NCBI GenBank assembly: GCA_900542835.1
Contig: UQPB01000001.1
Location: 1-64,000, forward strand
Source: an uncultured Pelosinus sp.
GTDB taxonomy: Bacteria; Bacillota; Negativicutes; Sporomusales; Acetonemataceae
Reading direction: 5' to 3'
DNA length: 64,000 nt
Positions 58,740 through 64,000 of this stretch are shown here, piece after piece. The translations under genes and the position numbers were made by a program. Position 1 is the stretch's first letter, and the number at the start of each line of letters is the position of its first letter. Under the pieces are notes generated by a model that was not told the origin of the DNA, ran no database searches, and saw nothing but the letters and a program-made list of their open reading frames with translations.

Positions 58740-59576
58740 ATGAGATTAACTGTTCTGGTTGACAACACTACAATTATTGATAGTTATTTCCAAGGTGAGC
58801 CGGCGGTATCTTATTTTATCGAATGTGAAGGCAAGAGAGTCTTGTTTGATACAGGCTACTCGGACTTGTTTTTAAAAAACGCAAATAAAATGAACCTTGA
58901 TCTGTTGTCATTGGATTCGATCGTTCTCTCACACGGTCATAATGACCACACCGGTGGATTGTCCGGGCTTGTTCAGTTATATGCAGAGGCCGGGAGGGAA
59001 GAGCCCAAGTTGAAAATACCGCCAATAATCGCACATCCGGATGCGTTGCTGGAGAAACGGGAAAATGGACAGCGTATCGGCACCGCGCTTTCCGCAAGCC
59101 AATTGGCAGGAAGCTTTCCGCTGAGGCTTAGCAGGGAACCGGTTGTATTGTCAGACAGGCTGCTTTTTCTTGGCGAGATTGAGCGGCTCAATTCGTTTGA
59201 AGCCATGCAGCCAATTGGCGAAACAAGGCGGAATGGCAGCTGGCAGCGGGACTTTGTGCTGGATGATTCGGCATTGGTGTATCGGTCTGCGCTAGGGCTG
59301 GTGATCATTACTGGCTGTTCTCATGCCGGAATTTGCAATATTGTCGAATATGCGAAGAAAGTATGTAACGAAACAAGAATATATGATATTATCGGTGGCT
59401 TCCATCTTTTAAATCCCGGCGAAGATCGGTTGATTCATACAAGCCAGTATTTGCAGGAAAACCAGATAGCCGCTATTCATGCCTGTCATTGCACGGATTT
59501 GTCTTCGAAACTGCGTTTGTCGCAGGCTGCCGCTCTCAAAGAGGTTGGCGTCGGTTTGGCGCTTGAATACGAATAA
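58740..59576 (+). CDS. MBL-fold metallo-hydrolase (DHPP synthase-like)
   Basis: A 278-residue metallo-beta-lactamase fold protein of the group annotated as 7,8-dihydropterin-6-yl-methyl-4-aminobenzene 5'-phosphate synthase-like. The HxHxDH motif is in LSHGHNDHTGGL (about 63-74); later ligands are His in TGCSHAGICN and GGFHLLNP, and a terminal HACHCT. Real substrates of most members are unknown. ATG with GGAGGG upstream. Partner of the AraC gene. Confidence 0.9.
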   Translation: MRLTVLVDNTTIIDSYFQGEPAVSYFIECEGKRVLFDTGYSDLFLKNANKMNLDLLSLDSIVLSHGHNDHTGGLSGLVQLYAEAGREEPKLKIPPIIAHPDALLEKRENGQRIGTALSASQLAGSFPLRLSREPVVLSDRLLFLGEIERLNSFEAMQPIGETRRNGSWQRDFVLDDSALVYRSALGLVIITGCSHAGICNIVEYAKKVCNETRIYDIIGGFHLLNPGEDRLIHTSQYLQENQIAAIHACHCTDLSSKLRLSQAAALKEVGVGLALEYE

Positions 59577-59646
59577 CCCGGTCGGGCAGTCGGAAGTGGC
59601 CCCAACAGCCGACATAGCTTCGCGCTTTTGGTAAGGCCCTGATCGT

Positions 59647-59687
59647 CAATAGCAATGGGGAGGCTTTTCGGCCTCCTCATTGCTATT
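59647..59687. terminator. Bidirectional terminator
   Basis: CAATAGCAATGGGGAGGC with a near-complement (one mismatch) around TTTTCG, between the MBL gene and the convergent ttdB. Confidence 0.8.
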
Positions 59688-59694
59688 GGCTCTC

Positions 59695-60303
59695 TTATTT
59701 AATAAACTTTACTTTTTGGCAGATTTCCGCCACTGCTGCTCGCTTTCTCTCGTTAAACAGCACTTTGTTTTTCTCAAACAGGTTATTACCTTTAGTATCA
59801 ATGGAAATAATCAGTGGCCCGAAGTTTTTGACCCGCGAAACCCAAAGCGATTCCGGCATGCCCAGATCCTCCCACTCTACCCGTTCGATTTCCTCAACCT
59901 CGGTGGCGGCCAAAACCGCGCAGCCGCCGGGGAAAACCGCGTGCAGCGCTTTATGGGTTTTACAGCCTTCTTCCGTATCCGGCCCCATGCCGCCTTTACC
60001 AATGATCAGTTTAACGCCGGTTTGGGCAATAAATTCTTTTTCGAATTTTTCCATTCGCATGCTGGTCGTGGGGCCAATCGAAACCATCTGCCATTTGCCA
60101 GCTGCATCCTTGGCTACAATCGGACCGGCATGAAAGATCGCCAGACCTTTCAAGTCGACCGGCAGCTCACGTCCCAGCTCAATCAGCCGGCGATGCGCCA
60201 CATCACGGCAGGTAACCAGATAGCCATCCAGGTATACGACATCACCGGCCTCAATCGCTTCAATATCTTCATTTTTTATCGGTGTTGTTAGAACCTTTTT
60301 CAC
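59695..60303 (-). CDS. ttdB: L(+)-tartrate dehydratase beta subunit
   Basis: A 202-residue beta subunit of a class I (Fe-S) hydro-lyase. VTCRDVAHRRLIELGR (about 30-45), HAGPIVAKDAAGKW, SIGPTTSMRMEKFEKEFI and IGKGGMGPDTEEGC follow E. coli TtdB closely, more so than fumarase. With TtdA it dehydrates L(+)-tartrate to oxaloacetate. GTG start overlapping the ttdA stop by 4 bp. Fumarase activity cannot be excluded. Confidence 0.93.
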   Translation of the reverse strand: MKKVLTTPIKNEDIEAIEAGDVVYLDGYLVTCRDVAHRRLIELGRELPVDLKGLAIFHAGPIVAKDAAGKWQMVSIGPTTSMRMEKFEKEFIAQTGVKLIIGKGGMGPDTEEGCKTHKALHAVFPGGCAVLAATEVEEIERVEWEDLGMPESLWVSRVKNFGPLIISIDTKGNNLFEKNKVLFNERKRAAVAEICQKVKFIK

Positions 60304-61199
60304 AGTATTACCCCCTTATGTGAAAGAATCTCATATGACATATCCGCATTAATCCGGATCGTTCCCCGCCGGTGCGCCCAGCAGCCTACGCTAATGGCGA
60401 CACTGATAGTGGACGGATGCCGCGCGGCGGATTCAATATGAACATCAGTTACCGAGGTTTTACCGGAAAGGCCCTGGGGACCAAGCCCGACTTTGTTGAG
60501 GCCGTCGATCAGCAGCAGCTCCATTTCCGCTCCCCGGGGGTCATGGTGGCGAGAGCCAATCGGCCGGAACAATGCTTTTTTGGATAATCTCGCGGCCACG
60601 TCAATCGAACCGGCGATGCCGATGCCGACAAGCAGAGGCGGGCAAGCGTTAAGCCCCATTGCGGTCATGACGTCAAACACATACTCAACAATGCCTTCAT
60701 AGCCGGCGGAAGGCATCAGGGTTTTTCCCTGACCGGGCAGGCTACAGCCGCCGCCTGCCATGTAAACCTCAATTTCCGCACTGCTGGAACCGGGAATAAT
60801 CTCCCAGTCAATAATGGGGACACGTTCGCCCGTATTGTTGCCGGTATTTTTTTCTTTAAATATTTCTACCGCGTTGTGCCGCAACGGTGCGGTTGCCGTC
60901 GCTTCCAGGACGGCGTTGCCCAGCACGTCGGCAATATTGGCCAGCAGCGGAAAGCCGGAACCGGCTTTGACGTAGTATTGGATGACGCCTGTGTCCTGAC
61001 AGCAGGGGCGGTCCAGTTTGTCGGCAAGTGCCTGATTTTCAAACATCGAGTCATATACAACCTTGGCCAAGTAGGTGTCTTCCTGCGCTCCAAGTTCGCG
61101 CAGCTTCTGCATGATGTCATCGGGAAGACGCTTACCCATGTACGCGGTAAATTTGGCCATAATGTCTGCCATGGCTTGTACTTTTTCCTTAGTGTTCAT
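60300..61199 (-). CDS. ttdA: L(+)-tartrate dehydratase alpha subunit
   Basis: A 299-residue alpha subunit. The [4Fe-4S] ligands are Cys in DRPCCQDTGVIQYY (about 63-76), GGGCSLPG and SVGCWAHRRG. LRHNAVEIFKEKNTGNNTG, LMPSAGYEGIVEYVFD and HIESAARHPSTISVA match TtdA-type sequences. Its length is close to the 303 residues of E. coli TtdA. Oxygen-labile, consistent with an anaerobe. It lies 23 bp after the carrier gene. Confidence 0.94.
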   Translation of the reverse strand: MNTKEKVQAMADIMAKFTAYMGKRLPDDIMQKLRELGAQEDTYLAKVVYDSMFENQALADKLDRPCCQDTGVIQYYVKAGSGFPLLANIADVLGNAVLEATATAPLRHNAVEIFKEKNTGNNTGERVPIIDWEIIPGSSSAEIEVYMAGGGCSLPGQGKTLMPSAGYEGIVEYVFDVMTAMGLNACPPLLVGIGIAGSIDVAARLSKKALFRPIGSRHHDPRGAEMELLLIDGLNKVGLGPQGLSGKTSVTDVHIESAARHPSTISVAISVGCWAHRRGTIRINADMSYEILSHKGVIL

Positions 61200-61222
61200 T
61201 TAATAACCTCCCAGTTGATCGT

Positions 61223-62584
61223 TTAGAACGGCATTGCGCCGGTTACTACATGCATGAATAGATAAATAAACAAGATCGGCCAGGTCCAGATGAAGAACAG
61301 CTTCTGATATTCAACAAAATTCAGTTCGCAGCGTTCGCACAACAGATATAAGGCCGGAATAACCGGACTCGCCAAGCGCCAGGCCTGGCCTACCATCGAG
61401 GCTACTGCCGCCTCCTCGGTGGAAATGCCCAGCTGATTGGCCACCGGCGCGATAATTGCGGCAATGCCAAAGTAGAAAGCATCCTGGGGCAGGAAGCAGA
61501 TCGCCGGGGCTGCAATCAGCGCGTAGATTGGCGCCATATGAACGCCTAACGATTGAGGGATAATCGCGATAATGCTGTTGGCGATAGCTGTTGACATGCC
61601 GCTGCCTGCCAGTATGCCGGTAAAAGCGCTGGCGGCAAAGGTCGCCAGGGACGGAATCAGCACATCGGAAGCGCAGTTTCTGATTAAGTCCATTTGTTCA
61701 TCCAGCCCGTAGTTGACGCTAAGCGCGATTGCCGAGGCGGTCATAAACAAGACGCCGCCATGTGCCAGATCGGCGATCAGAGCGCCTACGACGGCAACAG
61801 TCAAAGCCAGGTTGAAGAAAAAATAGCGCGGCCGTTTGAAATCCGGTTCAAAATTTTTTACGGAAGAAACCATTTCCTCGATTTGCGCCGGCGTCACCTG
61901 ATTGGCATGCGCCGGATCATAGCTGAGCCTGCTCCGCTCCCGTCTGCCCAGCCAATAGGCGACACCAATTACATAAACTTCCGCAACCAGCATACCGGGC
62001 AGAATTTTTGTAAACAGCTGCCCCATATCAACACCCAGGGCAATGGCGTTGGCGACCAGTGGTCCACCCCAGGGCAGCTGATTGAAAATCCCGATTGGCA
62101 TAGTAATCAAAATCGCCAAATAAGCCAGGTTCATTCGCATGCGTCGCCAGAGCGGCAGCAGGGCCGATGTACAGACAACGATTGTTGTCGTCGTATCACC
62201 GTCGAGCGTGACCATGCTTGACACCATGACCGTGGCTAAAGCAATTTTTAACGGGTCGCCTTTGGCTTTTTTGATAAAAAAGATGCATAGCGGATCGAAC
62301 AGGCCTGCCTTAAGCATGATACCAAAGTATAACACCGCAAATAGTATCAGGGTGAGGCCGGACATAACCCCCATTTTAACCGCCTTGGTCTGAGGGTTTA
62401 TCGTGTAGAAAAGGCCATTTTTTACCCATTGAAACACCAACAGCGGGTCTTTGCCCAAATACAGACAGGCTGTAAGGCCAAACACAATAGGAACAATGAT
62501 AAGCGCGGCAAAAACATTAAGCTTGCGCTTGGTCAATAGCACCAGGAAGGTGATAATCATCGCATAGGCCAATACTGTTATCAT
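61223..62584 (-). CDS. CitMHS-type dicarboxylate/citrate carrier
   Basis: A 453-residue carrier with about twelve helices, related to the CitMHS (Mg-citrate:H+ symporter) family: SMVTLDGDTTTTIVVCTSAL (about 112-131), LPWGGPLVANAIALG and LPQDAFYFGIAAIIAPV. Given ttdAB directly downstream, tartrate or a related dicarboxylate is the likely substrate. The ATG at 62584 (MITVLAYA) has AGGAGGT 7 nt upstream, so the longer frame is rejected. Confidence 0.9.
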   Translation of the reverse strand: MITVLAYAMIITFLVLLTKRKLNVFAALIIVPIVFGLTACLYLGKDPLLVFQWVKNGLFYTINPQTKAVKMGVMSGLTLILFAVLYFGIMLKAGLFDPLCIFFIKKAKGDPLKIALATVMVSSMVTLDGDTTTTIVVCTSALLPLWRRMRMNLAYLAILITMPIGIFNQLPWGGPLVANAIALGVDMGQLFTKILPGMLVAEVYVIGVAYWLGRRERSRLSYDPAHANQVTPAQIEEMVSSVKNFEPDFKRPRYFFFNLALTVAVVGALIADLAHGGVLFMTASAIALSVNYGLDEQMDLIRNCASDVLIPSLATFAASAFTGILAGSGMSTAIANSIIAIIPQSLGVHMAPIYALIAAPAICFLPQDAFYFGIAAIIAPVANQLGISTEEAAVASMVGQAWRLASPVIPALYLLCERCELNFVEYQKLFFIWTWPILFIYLFMHVVTGAMPF

Positions 62585-63013
62585 ACGTAGACCTCCTGAA
62601 CGTATTTTAAAAAACGGCAAAAAAATAAAAGAATTTTCAATCTATTGCGGCGGATAAACTGCGAATACAGCCCAGTAATTAGGGGACACATAGCATAGTT
62701 TGGTTGTTAAGCCGGCTTTAGACAGGCAAAATCCTTTCTGTTAATTTCAAATGAGCTCGACATTAGTATAGCGGTTACTTCTGACGAAAAAAAATATATA
62801 TTCGCAATTATATAATTAATTAATTTAATCAATATCTGTACTTTAGGCTAAAATAGCGTGATTTTACCTAATATGCAGCGATGCGCTGCCGGGACAGCAA
62901 TATCCGGCTTCGAGTATATAAAACGTTTGCATTGAATAATTTTTCAAGTAGAGTTAGACTAGCGTTAGAAATTAAAAGGTGGAGGCACTAGTTGTGTAGT
63001 GCTGGAGGGCGGC
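62585..63013. other. Divergent control region of the tartrate operon
   Basis: No gene. The AT-rich centre (62795-62835) contains ATTATATAATTAATTAAT-like inverted repeats suitable for LysR binding. A sequence at 62918-62931 matches 7 of 9 fixed cre positions (ends ACGTTTGCA), a weak catabolite-control hint. Confidence 0.45.
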
Positions 63014-63934
63014 ATGGATTTACGGCAACTGGAATACTTCCAGATGGTTGCAAAGCTGAATAGTATTACCAGAGCGGCGGAACAGATGCACGTGTCACAA
63101 TCAACCATCACCCTGGCTATTCAGAGGCTGGAAGCCGATTTGGATGTTTTGCTGTTTGATCGCAGCCAGAAACAGCTCTTTCTTACTGCAGAAGGTGAGA
63201 TCTTTCTGGAAAAAGTATCGGATATTCTTACTCGGCTTCAGGATGCTGTCAGCGAGTTGAACAGCTTGAAGCAATTACAAAAAGGCACGCTTAAAGTTGG
63301 CGTGCCGCCGATGATTGGTTCCTTTCTGTTTCCGGAGATACTAATGGGCTTTACTAAGCTTTATCCACGCATCCAGCTGATCATTACCGAGAACGGCTCT
63401 TTTGCCATTCGTCAGGCTCTGGAAAGAGGTGAACTGGATGTCGGTATCGTTAATGTGATTAATCCGTCGCCTTTGCTGGAGGCCATCACGGTCGCTAGAC
63501 ATAAATTTGTGGTTTGCCTTCCTCTGCTGCATCCGTTAGCCAAGCGTGAACAGCTGTCGATCGGTGACCTCCGCGATGAGAAATTTATTTTGTTTAAAGA
63601 AAGCGCCTATAACCGTAAGCTGATCGAAGAAGAGTGTAGAAATAACGGGTTTACGCCCAATGTCGTACTGGCCTCAGACCAGATTGAAACAATCAGGCGC
63701 TTGGTGACAAAGGGAATAGGAATCTGCTTTTTCATTGAAGAAATTGCCCGCCATAGCGCCAACATCGCTTCAGTCCCTCTTGCCAATCCGCTGTATATTG
63801 ATTTTGGCGTGGCCTGGAAAAAGGATAAATATTTATCAAAGGCGGCCCAGGCGTTTATTGAGTTTATTACAAAGATTAACCTTTCCAAGCGCTCCTGTAT
63901 AAAGCGGCAGCCCGTCAACCGGGTGGGCCGATAA
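63014..63934 (+). CDS. LysR-family regulator
   Basis: A 306-residue LysR protein. N-terminal HTH MDLRQLEYFQMVAKLNSIT then RAAEQMHVSQSTITLAIQRL (about 20-39), and a periplasmic-binding-protein-like inducer domain from about residue 90 (LKVGVPPMIGSFLFPEIL). It is divergent from the tartrate carrier/ttdAB operon and probably its activator, as TtdR is in E. coli. The ATG at 63014 follows GGAGGG by 4 nt; a GTG at 62999 is the alternative. The C-terminus is Arg/Lys-rich. Confidence 0.93.
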   Translation: MDLRQLEYFQMVAKLNSITRAAEQMHVSQSTITLAIQRLEADLDVLLFDRSQKQLFLTAEGEIFLEKVSDILTRLQDAVSELNSLKQLQKGTLKVGVPPMIGSFLFPEILMGFTKLYPRIQLIITENGSFAIRQALERGELDVGIVNVINPSPLLEAITVARHKFVVCLPLLHPLAKREQLSIGDLRDEKFILFKESAYNRKLIEEECRNNGFTPNVVLASDQIETIRRLVTKGIGICFFIEEIARHSANIASVPLANPLYIDFGVAWKKDKYLSKAAQAFIEFITKINLSKRSCIKRQPVNRVGR

Positions 63935-64000
63935 TCCTCTCCGGTAATCGTCGCCATCTGATTTGAGCCCCGGGACGGGATTTTTAGGCAATCGGTTCCG

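Noticed and set aside
62918..62931. Catabolite-responsive element before the LysR gene
   Set aside because: Only 7 of 9 fixed positions match and the leading TG is missing; noted only as a hint.
1..64000. CRISPR arrays, insertion sequences, prophage, tRNA or rRNA genes
   Set aside because: No regularly spaced repeats, transposase or integrase frames, or tRNA-like cloverleaf with GTTCGA loop were found on reading.

Overview
The window looks like chromosomal DNA from an endospore-forming bacterium with an outer membrane, most likely a member of the Negativicutes (Sporomusaceae). It carries spore-germination receptor genes (ger A-C-B), the spore-coat operon cotJABC and a Spo0E-like protein beside a TonB-dependent outer-membrane receptor with a signal peptide. 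Gram-positive-style regulation is also present: a preQ1-I riboswitch, a SufCBDSU operon, strong AGGAGG ribosome binding sites and several TTG starts. The genus is an inference. I see no tRNA, rRNA, insertion sequence, prophage or CRISPR array. Gene density is high and strands alternate in short operons.

Layout. 0.3-3.2 kb: riboswitch-controlled queT-queF, a TVP38-type membrane protein and a flavodoxin/ferredoxin protein. 3.2-14.1 kb: housekeeping and small enzyme genes (aroH, GlcG-like, serC, DsbA-like, an SDH-type protease, an esterase with a small DnaA-domain-I-like protein, a universal stress protein, an FAD-linked 2-hydroxyacid oxidase, a YetF-like protein, MgtC and PhoU). 14.2-17.1 kb: a galactonate catabolic operon (aldolase, kinase, dehydratase). 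17.3-20.3 kb: a polar amino acid ABC importer with a hairpin terminator in its leader. 20.5-22.9 kb: a secreted Arg/Glu/Gln-rich coiled-coil protein and a YtcJ-type amidohydrolase. 22.9-27.9 kb: the complete sufCBDSU Fe-S assembly operon. 28.2-29.1 kb: an EamA exporter.

29.6-33.7 kb: a germination receptor operon preceded by a forespore-type (sigma G/F) promoter. 33.8-35.8 kb: a CsoR-family repressor, with its own operator, and a CoA-disulfide reductase-rhodanese fusion, which together suggest a persulfide or sulfur-stress switch. 36.0-37.1 kb: three small metal/Fe-S-associated genes. 37.4-37.7 kb: a probable orphan structured RNA of about 190 nt. 37.8-43.0 kb: a Spo0E-like gene, an XRE regulator and a TetR-HlyD-ABC-ABC-permease export operon. 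43.2-48.3 kb: an HD-GYP protein, a D-2-hydroxyacid dehydrogenase, an orphan TRAP binding protein, an FtsW/RodA/SpoVE protein and a PspC protein. 48.5-49.7 kb: cotJABC behind a mother-cell-type promoter.

49.9-57.3 kb: an iron-uptake island made of an MFS transporter, a TonB receptor, a FecCD/FecE/binding-protein importer and a TetR regulator. Its divergent promoter has a near-perfect Fur box in the spacer of both promoters inside a 17-bp-arm palindrome, and three related TGACT-N6-AGTCA-like palindromes recur through the island. 57.6-59.6 kb: an AraC regulator with an unusual C-terminal domain and a metallo-beta-lactamase-fold protein. 59.7-63.9 kb: an L(+)-tartrate dehydratase operon (ttdAB plus a CitMHS-type carrier) with a divergent LysR regulator.

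The strongest leads for something undescribed are the iron-island control region, the orphan RNA at 37.5 kb, the CsoR/CoADR switch, the stand-alone DnaA-domain-I-like protein and the leader terminator before the amino acid importer.
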